Source: a bacterium (GTDB lineage Bacteria; Pseudomonadota; Alphaproteobacteria; Rhizobiales; Aestuariivirgaceae). Taken from it: a stretch of DNA of 57,934 bases. Both the position numbers and the translations under genes were made by a program. Within the stretch, counting starts at the first letter, position 1. Each line of letters opens with the position of its first letter. Under the pieces are notes generated by a model. The model had not been told where the DNA came from. It ran no database searches and was given only the letters and a program-made list of their open reading frames with translations. Positions 27,625 through 36,819 of the stretch are shown piece by piece. The DNA is taken from contig JALHQC010000023.1 of the NCBI GenBank assembly GCA_022842165.1, positions 1 to 57,934 of the forward strand, written 5' to 3'.

Positions 27625-28266
27625 ATGACACGCTTCACAATCCTCCTCGGTGGCGATCTGACCGTCACGTCCCGTCTGCGCGCGCAGGTCAGCGGTTCCC
27701 GCTTCATCGCCGCCGACAGCGGCATGATGCATGCGGCTGCGCTCCGTATCATCCCCGAACTCTGGGTCGGCGATTTCGATTCGTCGGGCTCCGAACTCGT
27801 GGTCCAGTACCGCGATGTGCCGCGCCAGAATTTTCCCGCCGAAAAGGACATGACCGATGGCGCGATTGCCGTAGCCGAGGCAATTGCGCGCGGGGCAAGC
27901 GAGATCATTTTGCTCGGCGGCCTCGGCGGCCAGACCGACCATACGGCAGGCCTGCTTGGCCAGAGCCTGCAGATCGCGCGGGATGGACTCCGGTGCCTTG
28001 TCACCAGCGGCCACGAAGAGGCCTATCCGCTCCTCGCCCGCACACAGGTGCTGGATCTCCCCGCCGCCACGCGCCTGAGCCTCATCCCCTTTGCAGACAT
28101 CCAAGGCCTCGATCTCGGCGGCGTGAAGTGGCCGCTGAAAAATCGCGCTGTGCCACTGGGCTCGACGCTGACGCTCTCCAACATCGCCACCGGCCCGGTG
28201 ACGGTCAGCCTCCGCTCCGGCCACGGCGTCGCCATCGCCTATCCCCCGGTACCCGTCGATGACTGA
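27625..28266 (+). CDS. thiN: Thiamine diphosphokinase
   Basis: Transfers pyrophosphate from ATP to thiamine to make the cofactor TPP (213 aa). The N-terminal half has the family's ADSG (IAADSGMMHA) and VGDFDS acidic motifs, KDMTDGAIAV and the GGLGGQTDH motif. The C-terminal half is the thiamine-binding beta domain. It diverges from thiBPQ and so connects import with activation; the riboswitch reads the product of this enzyme. Its 3' end overlaps the next gene by 8 nt. Confidence 0.92.
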   Translation: MTRFTILLGGDLTVTSRLRAQVSGSRFIAADSGMMHAAALRIIPELWVGDFDSSGSELVVQYRDVPRQNFPAEKDMTDGAIAVAEAIARGASEIILLGGLGGQTDHTAGLLGQSLQIARDGLRCLVTSGHEEAYPLLARTQVLDLPAATRLSLIPFADIQGLDLGGVKWPLKNRAVPLGSTLTLSNIATGPVTVSLRSGHGVAIAYPPVPVDD

Positions 28267-29476
28267 GCTTAAATTGACGGTAACTGATGTCGGCCGCCGT
28301 GGCGAAGGCATTGCGCACCATGATGGCAGAACCCTTTTCGTGCCCGGAACCCTGCCGGGAGAGGAGATCATCGCGGAGGGTGATGGCGAGCGCCTGGGGT
28401 TGAAGGCGCTGGTCACGGCCTCCGCCGAACGCGCCACGCCCTTCTGTAAGCACTATGGCCGCTGCGGCGGCTGCCAGCTACAGCACTGGCGCGAGGCACC
28501 CTACCAGGCGTGGAAGAAGAGCCTCGTCGAACAGGCGCTGAAAGCCCGCGGTATCGATCAACCCGTCCGTGAACTGATCGACGCGCATGGCGCGGGCCGC
28601 CGCCGCGTCAGCATCCATGTGCGCCGCCGCGACAAGCTCGTTACCGCCGGCTTCATGGAGGCTCGCAGCCACAATCTTCTCGATATCGACGTCTGCCCCA
28701 TACTTGAACCCGCACTCGAACGCTCATTCGATATTGCCCGCGCCATCGGTGCGAAATTGAGCGATTGCGATGTGGCGATTGTCTCCACCCTCACGGGCCT
28801 CGATGTCAGCGTGAAAGCCGAGCGCAAGATCGTAGAACAGGAACACGCGAAGCTCGTCGCGCTGTTGCACGAGCTGAAACTCGCGCGCCTCAGCGTCAAC
28901 GGCGAAGTGATCGCCACCGCCGCCGTTCCGAAGATCGAGATGGGCCGCGTGCAGGTGGCAATTCCGCCGGGCGCCTTCCTGCAGGCAACAGCGGAGGGCG
29001 AGGCCGTTCTGGTGCGCCTGGTGCTGGAAGGTGTGGGCAAGGCGAAATCCGTCGCCGATCTCTTCTGCGGCATCGGTCCCTTCGCCTTGCGCCTCGCAGC
29101 GAAATCGAAGGTCGAAGCCTATGACAGCGACAAGCCGGCGATTGCTGCGATCGCTGCCGCGGTGAAGGCGACACCCGGCATTAAGCCGCTGCTCGCCTCC
29201 GTACGCGATCTCTTCCGCGAACCGCTGGTGCCGAACGAGATGAAGCACTTCGACGCCGTCGTTATCGACCCGCCACGTGCCGGGGCGGAGGCGCAGGCAA
29301 AGCAACTCGCAAGGTCGAAGGTGAGAACCGTCGTCTCCGTCTCCTGCGATGCCGCAAGCTTCGCGCGCGATGCCGAAATCCTGATCGGCGGCGGCTATGC
29401 CCTGAAGAGCGTCACTGCCGTTGACCAGTTCAAATGGTCATCGCATGTCGAGATCGTGGGCGTCTTTGGCCGCTAG
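28259..29476 (+). CDS. 23S rRNA m5U methyltransferase family (TrmA/RlmC/RlmD)
   Basis: SAM-dependent RNA uridine-C5 methyltransferase (405 aa). A TRAM-type N-terminal domain is followed by a 4Fe-4S cluster site: Cys63, Cys69, Cys72 (CKHYGRCGGC) and a fourth Cys in DIDVCPIL. The SAM-binding part has DLFCGIGPFALRLA, DPPRAGAE and the catalytic VSVSCDAASFARD. Which of RlmC, RlmD or TrmA it replaces cannot be decided. The start overlaps thiN by 8 nt; the 3' end nearly touches the convergent efp. Confidence 0.93.
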   Translation: MTELKLTVTDVGRRGEGIAHHDGRTLFVPGTLPGEEIIAEGDGERLGLKALVTASAERATPFCKHYGRCGGCQLQHWREAPYQAWKKSLVEQALKARGIDQPVRELIDAHGAGRRRVSIHVRRRDKLVTAGFMEARSHNLLDIDVCPILEPALERSFDIARAIGAKLSDCDVAIVSTLTGLDVSVKAERKIVEQEHAKLVALLHELKLARLSVNGEVIATAAVPKIEMGRVQVAIPPGAFLQATAEGEAVLVRLVLEGVGKAKSVADLFCGIGPFALRLAAKSKVEAYDSDKPAIAAIAAAVKATPGIKPLLASVRDLFREPLVPNEMKHFDAVVIDPPRAGAEAQAKQLARSKVRTVVSVSCDAASFARDAEILIGGGYALKSVTAVDQFKWSSHVEIVGVFGR

Positions 29477-29479
29477 AGC

Positions 29480-30052
29480 TCAGTCCTTGGCGCGCTCGAC
29501 ATAGGAGGAATCCTCCGTCGAAACGACGATCCGCGTGCCGGACACGATATGCGGCGGCACCATGGTGCGCACCCCGTTCGACAGCACGGCGGGCTTGAAC
29601 GACGATGACGCCGTCTGGTTCTTGATCGCCGGCTCCGTCTCGACGATTTCGAGCGTCACGCGCGGCGGCAGTTCGATCGAGATCGGCACGCCGTTGAACA
29701 GTGCGATCTGGCATTCCATGCCTTCCTGCAGGAAGGGGGCGCTCTCGCCCAGCATGTCGGCGGGAACGCCGATCTGCTCGTAATTCTCGGGGTTCATGAA
29801 AATATAGTTGTCGCCGTCGAGATAGAGATAGCTGTGGGTGATGGTCTCGACGAAGGCGCGCTCGAGCGCATCTGTAGTCTTGAAGCGGACGACCGTCTTC
29901 ACGCCATCGGAGATCCGGCGCATGTCGATCGTCGTCGTCGGCGTACCCTTGCCGGGATGCATGGATTCCGCCTTCAGCACGACATAGAGCTTGCCGTCCT
30001 CATGTTCGATGACATTGCCCTTGCGGACGCCGCTTGCGATGACCTTGACCAC
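29480..30052 (-). CDS. efp: Elongation factor P
   Basis: Ribosome factor (190 aa) that rescues stalling at polyproline. It has three beta domains; the loop HPGKGTP carries Lys35, the residue modified in beta-lysyl-type EF-P. The lysine, rather than arginine, at this place agrees with the EpmA-type modifier encoded head to head 92 nt away. C-terminal signature [12 protein letters not shown] is present. Some track frames over this gene are shadows; this frame is clear. Confidence 0.96.
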   Translation of the reverse strand: MVKVIASGVRKGNVIEHEDGKLYVVLKAESMHPGKGTPTTTIDMRRISDGVKTVVRFKTTDALERAFVETITHSYLYLDGDNYIFMNPENYEQIGVPADMLGESAPFLQEGMECQIALFNGVPISIELPPRVTLEIVETEPAIKNQTASSSFKPAVLSNGVRTMVPPHIVSGTRIVVSTEDSSYVERAKD

Positions 30053-30144
30053 TTGTCGTCTCTCAATTCTGAAATTTGCCGGTTTGGATTGGGCGCGGTA
30101 TTAGCAGCCGCACCCATGGAAGCCAACCCCCCAGGACGCATGAC

Positions 30145-31179
30145 GTGACGATGAACAACTCCCGCTGGTTTTCGCCCGGCCGCCATGCCGACCGGCGGCC
30201 CTTCCTGCTGGCCCGGAACCGCATCATCGCCGCGATCAGAAGCTGGTTCGATGCCCGCGGCTTCACCGAAGTCGATTGCGGGGCGCTGCAGGTCTCGCCC
30301 GGCAATGAGGCGCATCTCCACGGCTTCGCCACCGACCTGATCGAGCCGGACGGTACCTCCGAGCGGCGCTATCTCCATACTTCTCCGGAATTTGCCTGCA
30401 AGAAGCTGCTGGCGGCAGGCGAAACCCGCATCTTCGATATTGCAAGGGTCTACCGCAACCGCGAGCGCACGCTGACCCATTCGCCCGAATTCACCATGCT
30501 GGAATGGTATCGCGTCAGTGAGGATTACAAGGTCATCATCGAAGACACGCTGGCGCTGGTCCGGCTGGCGGCGGAAACGGCGGGAACCAGCGCCTTCAAC
30601 TGGCGCGGCCACAGCGCGGCACCCTTCGCCGAGGCCGAATGGCTAAGCGTCAATGAGGCCTTCCTTCGCTATGCCGGTGTCGACCTGCTGGCGACGATCG
30701 CCGCGGACGGGACTGCCGACCGCGCTGCGCTGGCCGCGCTATCGCCCGTGCGGATAGCGGGCGACGACAGCTGGTCCGACATTTTCAGCCGCATCCTGTC
30801 GGAGGAGGTGGAGCCCAACCTGGGCAACGGCCAGATCACCGTGCTCTATGAATATCCTTCGGTGGAAGCGGCCCTTGCCCGCGCTTCAGCGCATGACGCC
30901 CGCGTGGCCGAGCGCTTCGAGCTTTATGCCTGCGGCGTCGAACTCGCCAATGGCTTCGGCGAACTGACCGACGCGAACGAACAGCGCCGCCGCTTCGAAG
31001 CCGAGATGGATGTAAAGGAAAGGATCTATGGCGAGCGCTATCCCGTGGACGAGGAATTGCTGGAAGCGTTGGCGATGATGCCGCCGGCCAGCGGCGTGGC
31101 CTTGGGCCTCGATCGCCTGATCATGCTCGCGGCAGGAGCGACGCGGATCGACCAGGTGTTATGGACGCCGGTTGCGTGA
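30145..31179 (+). CDS. epmA: EF-P lysine lysyltransferase (GenX/PoxA)
   Basis: Truncated class II lysyl-tRNA-synthetase paralogue (about 344 aa) that attaches (R)-beta-lysine to EF-P. It has only the catalytic domain: class II motif 2 in RVYRNRERTLTHSPEFTMLEWY and motif 3 in GVALGLDRLIML, with no anticodon-binding domain. A GTG at 30145 is preferred because AGGA is 8 nt upstream; ATG at 30151 is the alternative. Divergent from efp. The partner lysine 2,3-aminomutase EpmB, often adjacent, is not in this window. Confidence 0.92.
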   Translation: MTMNNSRWFSPGRHADRRPFLLARNRIIAAIRSWFDARGFTEVDCGALQVSPGNEAHLHGFATDLIEPDGTSERRYLHTSPEFACKKLLAAGETRIFDIARVYRNRERTLTHSPEFTMLEWYRVSEDYKVIIEDTLALVRLAAETAGTSAFNWRGHSAAPFAEAEWLSVNEAFLRYAGVDLLATIAADGTADRAALAALSPVRIAGDDSWSDIFSRILSEEVEPNLGNGQITVLYEYPSVEAALARASAHDARVAERFELYACGVELANGFGELTDANEQRRRFEAEMDVKERIYGERYPVDEELLEALAMMPPASGVALGLDRLIMLAAGATRIDQVLWTPVA

Positions 31180-31204
31180 GCGAGTTCAACAGGAGAAGAA
31201 TGAC

Positions 31205-32281
31205 ATGAAGAAAATTCGCTATGCGGTCGTTGGCGGGGGCTGGATCTCGCAGGAAGCCTTCATGCCGTCGATTGCCCAGACCGGCAATTCGGAAATGACG
31301 GCGATCGTCTCTGGCAACCACGCAGGCGCGGCAAAGCTGGCGTCGTTCCACGGTATCGAGCATGTTTTCTCTTACGAGCAGTATGACGAGATGCTGGCGC
31401 GGGGTATCGTCGATGCCGTCTACATTGCGCTGCCAAATTCGATGCATGCCGATTACGCGATCCGCGCCACCCAAGCGGGCGTTCACGCGCTGGTGGAGAA
31501 GCCGCTTGCCGTGTCGGTTGCCGAATGCGAGGCGATGATCGCGGCGGCGGAGAAGGCCGGAGTCTGGCTCATGACCGCCTATCGCCTCCACACCGAGCCC
31601 GGCACGCTTGAGGCGATCGACATCATCCGGCGCGGCGAGATCGGCGACCCGCGCATCTACGACGCGCTGTTTTCCTTCTCGATGAAACCTGGAAACCACC
31701 GCCTGAAGGCCGCGCATTGGGGCGGCCCCCTGCAGGATATCGGCGTCTACTGCCTCAATGCCGTGCGCCATCTATTCCAGTCCGAGCCAGTGGGCGTGGT
31801 TGCAGCGGCCGCTGCAAGGCCGGGAGACCAGCGCTTCGCGGAAGTCGAGGAAATGATATCGGCCACGCTGCGCTTCCCCCAAGGACGCCTTGCGCATTTC
31901 ACCGCCAGTTTCGGCGCCAGCGAGATCGACCAGTACCGGGTGATCGGAACCGAAGGCCAGATCGAGGTATCGCCCGGCTTCCGCTTCGAAACCGCGGTCA
32001 CGATGAGGGTGACGCGCGGCGCCACGGTGACCGAGAAGACCTGGCCGCGTTATGATCACTTCAGCGGCCAGGCGCATTATTTTTCGGACTGCATCCTGAA
32101 GGGCATAAGGCCCGAGCCCGATGGCGGCGAAGGCCTCAACGACGTGCGCGCCATGCTGGCGATCGAGGAGGCGGCGCGAAGCGGCAAGGCCCAAGACATC
32201 GTTTCCGCGCCCCGGCCCGCGCATCCGGAGCCGTCCATGGCGCGCAGCTTTCCGCCGGTCGACAGGCGGCTCCTGCTCTGA
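31205..32281 (+). CDS. Gfo/Idh/MocA family oxidoreductase
   Basis: NAD(P)-dependent sugar or polyol dehydrogenase family member (358 aa). The Rossmann motif VVGGGW is at the N-terminus, and the family hallmark EKPLAVS is present (HALVEKPLAVSVAECE). A C-terminal substrate domain follows (GGPLQDIGVYCLNAVRHLF). AGGAG lies upstream of the ATG at 31205; a frame from 31172 overlaps epmA. The gap to epmA is 25 nt, so it may be co-transcribed, without a functional link. Substrate unknown. Confidence 0.9.
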   Translation: MKKIRYAVVGGGWISQEAFMPSIAQTGNSEMTAIVSGNHAGAAKLASFHGIEHVFSYEQYDEMLARGIVDAVYIALPNSMHADYAIRATQAGVHALVEKPLAVSVAECEAMIAAAEKAGVWLMTAYRLHTEPGTLEAIDIIRRGEIGDPRIYDALFSFSMKPGNHRLKAAHWGGPLQDIGVYCLNAVRHLFQSEPVGVVAAAAARPGDQRFAEVEEMISATLRFPQGRLAHFTASFGASEIDQYRVIGTEGQIEVSPGFRFETAVTMRVTRGATVTEKTWPRYDHFSGQAHYFSDCILKGIRPEPDGGEGLNDVRAMLAIEEAARSGKAQDIVSAPRPAHPEPSMARSFPPVDRRLLL

Positions 32282-32285
32282 AGGC

Positions 32286-33335
32286 TCAGCGCGGGATCAG
32301 CGCCCAATAATCGAGTTCGAGGATGACGCCCGGCTTCTCCGGCGAGCCATCCTCCACCGGATGTTCCGTACACGGCAGATCGCGCGTGGCGCGTGTCAGA
32401 ATTCTGAGCGCGCCCACGTCATTGCGATTGGGAATTTCCGCCGTCTCGGCAATCTCCGACCATGCGAAGACCGTGCCGCCCGCGAACAATGGCGCCACAT
32501 GTCTTCCGCCATTGATGGCGGCGATGTGAAACGCATTGCCGAGCCCGTTGAACGACAATGCGCGGGCCAGCGAGATGACATGCCCGCCGTAGATCAGCCT
32601 GCGCCCGAAGCGGCCTTGGGTTTCCGAGAACTGGTTGAAGTGCACCTTTGCGGTGTTCTGGTAGAGGCGTGTGGCAATCTGGTGCTCGGCCTCCTCCACC
32701 GTCATCCCGTCGACGTGGTCGATCTTCTCGCCCGCCGCATAGTCGCCGAAGCGATGCGGCGAGCCGGACAATTGATTGTCCCACTTGCCGGGATCGAGTG
32801 GCGGGCAGGCATCGCCCAGCATGGCGGGATCGACACGCTTCGGCAAATTCGGAACAGCGGTTTCAGGTGCCGCGGTTTTCTCGTCGCGCTTCCGCACCAT
32901 CACCCAGCGCACATAAGTGAGAACAATCTCGCCATGCTGATTGGAGCCCGTCGAACGCACGTAGACGGTGCCGGTCTTGCCGTTAGAATTTTCCTTAAGG
33001 CCGATGACTTCCGAAACCGTCGACAGCGTATCGCCAGGATAGACCGGTTTCAGGAACCGGCAATCCGCATAGCCAAGGTTCGCCACCGCATTGAGCGAGA
33101 TATCTGGCACCGTCTTGCCGAAAACGATATGGAATGTGAGAAGATCGTCGACAGGTGCGGCGCGATAGCCGATGGACTTGGCAAAAGCGTCCGACGACTG
33201 CACCGCAAAGCGCGAACCATAGAGTGCGGTATAAAGCGACTGGTCGCCCGCCGTTACCGTGCGCGGGGTTGCATGACGGATGATCTGCCCGATGCGGAAG
33301 TCCTCGAAGAAGTTGCCGGGATTTGTTTTGCTCAT
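32286..33335 (-). CDS. MaoC family dehydratase, mesaconyl-CoA hydratase-like
   Basis: Double hot-dog enoyl-CoA hydratase (349 aa) resembling mesaconyl-CoA (2-methylfumaryl-CoA) hydratase of the ethylmalonyl-CoA and related C4/C5 pathways. N-terminal NFFEDFRIGQIIRHATPRTVT and the second-half RLIYGGHVISLARALSFNGL match this group, including the GGH stretch of the hydratase half. The ATG at 33335 is 4 nt after the stop of the DUF5063-like gene. A CoA-ester lyase of the malyl-CoA type leads the operon, which agrees with hydration followed by cleavage of beta-methylmalyl-CoA. Substrate inferred. Confidence 0.85.
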   Translation of the reverse strand: MSKTNPGNFFEDFRIGQIIRHATPRTVTAGDQSLYTALYGSRFAVQSSDAFAKSIGYRAAPVDDLLTFHIVFGKTVPDISLNAVANLGYADCRFLKPVYPGDTLSTVSEVIGLKENSNGKTGTVYVRSTGSNQHGEIVLTYVRWVMVRKRDEKTAAPETAVPNLPKRVDPAMLGDACPPLDPGKWDNQLSGSPHRFGDYAAGEKIDHVDGMTVEEAEHQIATRLYQNTAKVHFNQFSETQGRFGRRLIYGGHVISLARALSFNGLGNAFHIAAINGGRHVAPLFAGGTVFAWSEIAETAEIPNRNDVGALRILTRATRDLPCTEHPVEDGSPEKPGVILELDYWALIPR

Positions 33336-33339
33336 GAGA

Positions 33340-33825
33340 TCAGCACAGGTCAAAAATTTCTTGTTCGAGGTGCGCGCGAAGAGGTATCAGGTGCATTTTC
33401 AGATGAAGCTCATAGCTGCTCCGCAATGCCGCGAGAGCTTCTTGCCTGCCAAACTTCTCCAGATACCAAAACACGGCTTCAAGTTCGTCCGCTATATCAG
33501 ACAAGTCGTCAATTGCGTCGCCAAGGAGTATCTTGGAATCTTTTCCCGGAATCATCCGGGAGGAAACGGTCCAGTATCGCCCGAGTTGTGAAAACCTCTT
33601 GCCGATCGTTTCATATCGATGCTTGTACAGCACTTCGGGAGGAGTGGCGTCGGTATCCTGAATGTACTTTACGGTATCAGACCGCACGAAGCGGAGCGAG
33701 TAGACGAAGGCGTCAAGCCGCGCTGCCAGCTCATTCAGATCGCCTTCACCGGCTTCAGTTCCGGAAATATGGTGAAGCAACGCCGCCGCCGCCGTGAGAG
33801 GATCGAGATAGGGTTCGCCGCTCAT
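33340..33825 (-). CDS. DUF5063-like protein of low GC
   Basis: Helical cytoplasmic protein of unknown function (161 aa). The second half (DDLSDIADELEAVFWYLE, then YELHLKMHLIPLRAHL) looks like DUF5063, assigned from memory. Its start overlaps the stop of the CoA-lyase gene (ATGA) and its stop is 4 nt before the MaoC start, so it is part of the operon. Hand counts of three 60-base blocks give 28-33 G+C (about half), against 38/60 in a MaoC block. Lower GC suggests later acquisition. No catalytic motif seen. Confidence 0.75.
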   Translation of the reverse strand: MSGEPYLDPLTAAAALLHHISGTEAGEGDLNELAARLDAFVYSLRFVRSDTVKYIQDTDATPPEVLYKHRYETIGKRFSQLGRYWTVSSRMIPGKDSKILLGDAIDDLSDIADELEAVFWYLEKFGRQEALAALRSSYELHLKMHLIPLRAHLEQEIFDLC

Positions 33826-34688
33826 CCTGCAATCACATCCGCGATCGCCGCCACACGTTCGGCCATGGCGAGATGCAGGCGTTCCACCATTTTGCCGTCG
33901 ATGGTGATGACGCCCTTCTTCTCATTCTCCGGCAGCTTGAAGGCCTTGATGATCCTGTGTGACCATGCAACCTCTTCAGGCGCTGGCGAGAACAATTCAT
34001 TGCACACGCCAATCTGCCCCGGATGGATCAGCGTCTTGCCATCCATGCCCAGTATGCGGCCCTGTTCGCATTCGGCGCGGAAGCCCTGCTCGTCACGGAA
34101 ATCATTGTAGACGCCATCGATGACGTCGAGGCCATGGGCGCGCGCCGCGAGAACCGTCATCGACAGGAACGGCAAGATCGCCAAGCGTCCGCCCGCCGCC
34201 GTTGCGCGCGTCTCCTTCAGCAGGTCATTGGTGCCGAGCACGAGGCAGGAAAGCCGCGCCGCCTGATGCGCGGAGGCGATATCCCGCGCGTTGAAGATCG
34301 CCATCGGCGTCTCGATCATCGCCCACATGCGGGTGGCCTCGGCACCACCCATCGCCATGTGGATGCGGGACGCTGTCACGATATCCCCGGCCTCCGCCAC
34401 TTTCGGCACCAGGATCGCATGGGGACTGGCATCGGCCGCCATCTTGAGATCCTCCACGCCCCATGGCGTGTCGAGCCCGTTGATGCGGATCGCCACCTCG
34501 CGGCGCCCATAGCCACCCGCCTTCACGGCGGCGGCGACGAGGCTACGCGCTTCGCCCTTCGAAGCGGGCGCCACCGAATCCTCGAGGTCGAGAATCAGCG
34601 CATCGGCATCGAGCGTCCTGGCCTTTTCAAGTGCGCGGGCATTGGCGCCGGGCATGTAGAGAACGCTGCGGCGGGGGCGAAATGTCAT
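33822..34688 (-). CDS. HpcH/HpaI-CitE family CoA-ester lyase or malyl-CoA thioesterase
   Basis: TIM-barrel lyase of the CitE family (288 aa). RRSVLYMPGANARALEKA, LDLEDSVAP, IRINGLDTPWGVEDL and the metal and CoA-binding WAMIETPMAIFNA are typical. Proteins of this kind cleave malyl-CoA or beta-methylmalyl-CoA, or as Mcl2 hydrolyse (3S)-malyl-CoA. Length and N-terminus fit Mcl2/CitE-like proteins better than Mcl1. First gene of the operon with DUF5063-like and MaoC hydratase genes, a context supporting ethylmalonyl-CoA-related chemistry. Exact reaction uncertain. Confidence 0.85.
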   Translation of the reverse strand: MTFRPRRSVLYMPGANARALEKARTLDADALILDLEDSVAPASKGEARSLVAAAVKAGGYGRREVAIRINGLDTPWGVEDLKMAADASPHAILVPKVAEAGDIVTASRIHMAMGGAEATRMWAMIETPMAIFNARDIASAHQAARLSCLVLGTNDLLKETRATAAGGRLAILPFLSMTVLAARAHGLDVIDGVYNDFRDEQGFRAECEQGRILGMDGKTLIHPGQIGVCNELFSPAPEEVAWSHRIIKAFKLPENEKKGVITIDGKMVERLHLAMAERVAAIADVIAG

Positions 34689-34814
34689 GTCAATTCCATT
34701 GCTCTTTCGCGGGGAAAGCTAGACGCCGCATTGCAGGATGGGAAGCCCACTTTTGGGTAAGGCGCAGGGCTCGGGGCCTTGTGGCAAGCGGCCAGTTTGG
34801 GCAATGTCCGCCCC

Positions 34815-35987
34815 ATGAAGAGATTTGACGTCTTGATCGTGGGTGGTGGCATCATCGGCAGCGCCACCGCCTGGTACCTGAAGAAGCATGGATTCGCCGG
34901 CTCCATCGCCATCGTGGAAAAAGATACGAGCTACCAGTTCGGCTGCACGGGCCGCTCTGCCGGGGGCATCCGCCAGCAGTTCTCGACACCAGAAAACATC
35001 GCGCTGTCGATGTTCGGGCTGAAGCTTGTCCGCAACCTGAAACAGGAATTCGGCCCCGATGCCGACGTCGGCTTCAGGGAACAGGGCTACCTCATCCTCG
35101 CCTCCGAAAGCGGCATGCCGATTCTTGAGGAAAACCATGCGGTCCAGGTCGCCAATGGCGGCGACAACGTGATCCTCAAAGGCAATGAGCTGGCCGCACG
35201 CTTTCCCTGGCTGGTGACCGATGGCCTGGCCGGCGGCTGCTTCGGCCTTTCGGGCGAGGGTTGGATGGACCCCTATTCGATGATGTCGCTGCTGCGGAAG
35301 GCCGCGGTTGCCAAGGGTGTCGAGGTCATCACCGGCGAAGTCACCGGTATCCTGAAGCTTGGCAACGCGATCACCGGCATATCCCTCGCTTCCGGCGAGG
35401 AGATCTCCTGCGGCACGCTCGTCAATGCCGCCGGTGCAGGCGCAGGTGCCTTGGCCGCCATGGCGGGAATCGACCTCCCCGTCGGCCCGCGCAAGCGCTT
35501 TGTCTATGTCTTCGATTGCCCGGCGGCGGATGAGGCGCTGCACAAGGGCCCCCTCACCGTGCAACCCAATGGCGTGTGGTTCCGCCCCGAGGGCCGCAAC
35601 TTCATCTGCGGCCTCTCGCCGGAGGAGCATGAAGAACCAACCGTCTTCGACTGGGAAATGGACCATGACTTCTTCGACGAGAAAATCTGGCCGGCCTTGG
35701 CCGAGCGCGTGCCGAAGTTCGAGGCGATCAAGGTCATCAGCTCATGGGTCGGGCATTATGACTATAACGCGCTCGACCAGAATGCGATCATTGGCCGCCA
35801 CCCGCAGGTCACGAACCTGATCTTCGCCAACGGTTTTTCTGGCCATGGCTTCCAGCAGGGCCCTGCGGCAGGAAATGCGGTGGCGGAACTCGTCATGCAT
35901 GGCGCCTATCGCACCATCGATCTCACCCGCTTCTGCTATGAGCGCATTGGCAGGAACGAACCGCTGTTCGAGAAGAACGTGATCTGA
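34815..35987 (+). CDS. DAO-family FAD-dependent oxidoreductase
   Basis: Flavin oxidase or dehydrogenase (390 aa) of the D-amino-acid/sarcosine oxidase family. FAD binding is shown by DVLIVGGGIIGSATAWYL at the N-terminus and the late GFSGHGFQQGPAAG. RSAGGIRQQFS near residue 45 is usual in this group, and a THF-binding GcvT domain is absent. The chosen ATG at 34815 starts just before the FAD fold. It is followed by pdxY (1-nt overlap), folD-like and dehydratase genes, so the likely substrate is an amino acid or N-methyl amino acid; this is inference. Confidence 0.88.
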   Translation: MKRFDVLIVGGGIIGSATAWYLKKHGFAGSIAIVEKDTSYQFGCTGRSAGGIRQQFSTPENIALSMFGLKLVRNLKQEFGPDADVGFREQGYLILASESGMPILEENHAVQVANGGDNVILKGNELAARFPWLVTDGLAGGCFGLSGEGWMDPYSMMSLLRKAAVAKGVEVITGEVTGILKLGNAITGISLASGEEISCGTLVNAAGAGAGALAAMAGIDLPVGPRKRFVYVFDCPAADEALHKGPLTVQPNGVWFRPEGRNFICGLSPEEHEEPTVFDWEMDHDFFDEKIWPALAERVPKFEAIKVISSWVGHYDYNALDQNAIIGRHPQVTNLIFANGFSGHGFQQGPAAGNAVAELVMHGAYRTIDLTRFCYERIGRNEPLFEKNVI

Positions 35988-36769
35988 TGCGCATTCTCGC
36001 CATCTCTTCGCAGGTGGCCTATGGCCCGGTGGGCTTGACCGCCGCCGTGCCGGCGCTGCAGGCCAGGGGGCACGAGGTTCTGGCCATCCCGACGATCACG
36101 CTGTCGAATCATCCGGGCCACGGCAAGCCGGCGGGCTTCCGTACATCAGCCGGCGACATCTCGCAAATTCTGGAAGCGCTCGGCGGGCTTGACGTACTAT
36201 CGAAGGTGGGCGCAGCCCTCACCGGCTATTTTGCGGCACCCGAGCAGGTCGAGGTTGCGGCGAAGGCCCTTGCGCGGATGAAACAGGAAATCCCTTCGCT
36301 GTTCATTCTCGTCGATCCCGTGATCGGCGATGAGGGCGGCTTCTATGTGCCGCAACCCGTGGCCGAGGCGATCCGCGATCATCTCGTGCCGCTCGCCACC
36401 TGCATCACCCCCAACCGCTTCGAACTCGCGTGGCTTGGCGGACGCCCCGTCACTGACGAGGCGGAGGCGATTGCGGCGGCGCGAAAGCTCGGGCTTCCGG
36501 AAGTGCTGGCGACCTCCATTCCAGCGGGCGGAAACCTCCTATCCACCATGCTCGTCACACCGGAAAATGTGCACAAGATCATCTCCCCGCGCCTTGCCCA
36601 TGTGCCGCATGGCACCGGCGATTTTCTTGCCGGGCTCTATCTCGCCGCGCGGGTTTCCATGCCCGCCGGGGATGCACTCGGCACCGCGATGAAGATTCTC
36701 GCCCGCGCCATCGCCATCAGCGCCGGAACCAGCGTGCTCGACGTGGCAGCCGCGCTGCACGGAGGTTGA
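35987..36769 (+). CDS. pdxY: Pyridoxal kinase
   Basis: Ribokinase-fold kinase (260 aa) phosphorylating pyridoxal to the cofactor PLP. ISSQVAYGPVGLTAAVPALQARG at the N-terminus, VDPVIGDEGGFYV, ITPNRFELAWLGG and the catalytic GTGD (HGTGDFLAGLYLA) are typical. Its ATG overlaps the stop of the DAO gene by one base. A PLP-dependent dehydratase lies two genes on, so the kinase may supply the operon's cofactor. Slightly shorter than E. coli PdxY. Confidence 0.92.
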   Translation: MRILAISSQVAYGPVGLTAAVPALQARGHEVLAIPTITLSNHPGHGKPAGFRTSAGDISQILEALGGLDVLSKVGAALTGYFAAPEQVEVAAKALARMKQEIPSLFILVDPVIGDEGGFYVPQPVAEAIRDHLVPLATCITPNRFELAWLGGRPVTDEAEAIAAARKLGLPEVLATSIPAGGNLLSTMLVTPENVHKIISPRLAHVPHGTGDFLAGLYLAARVSMPAGDALGTAMKILARAIAISAGTSVLDVAAALHGG

Positions 36770-36819
36770 CGCGAAGGGCTTGCGCAGGAAGGCGGACGCG
36801 TGACAAAAGGCGCCTCATC

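Noticed and set aside
32121-33797. 558-codon plus-strand frame opposite the MaoC and DUF5063-like genes
   Set aside because: Antisense shadow; the minus-strand genes have clear family motifs.
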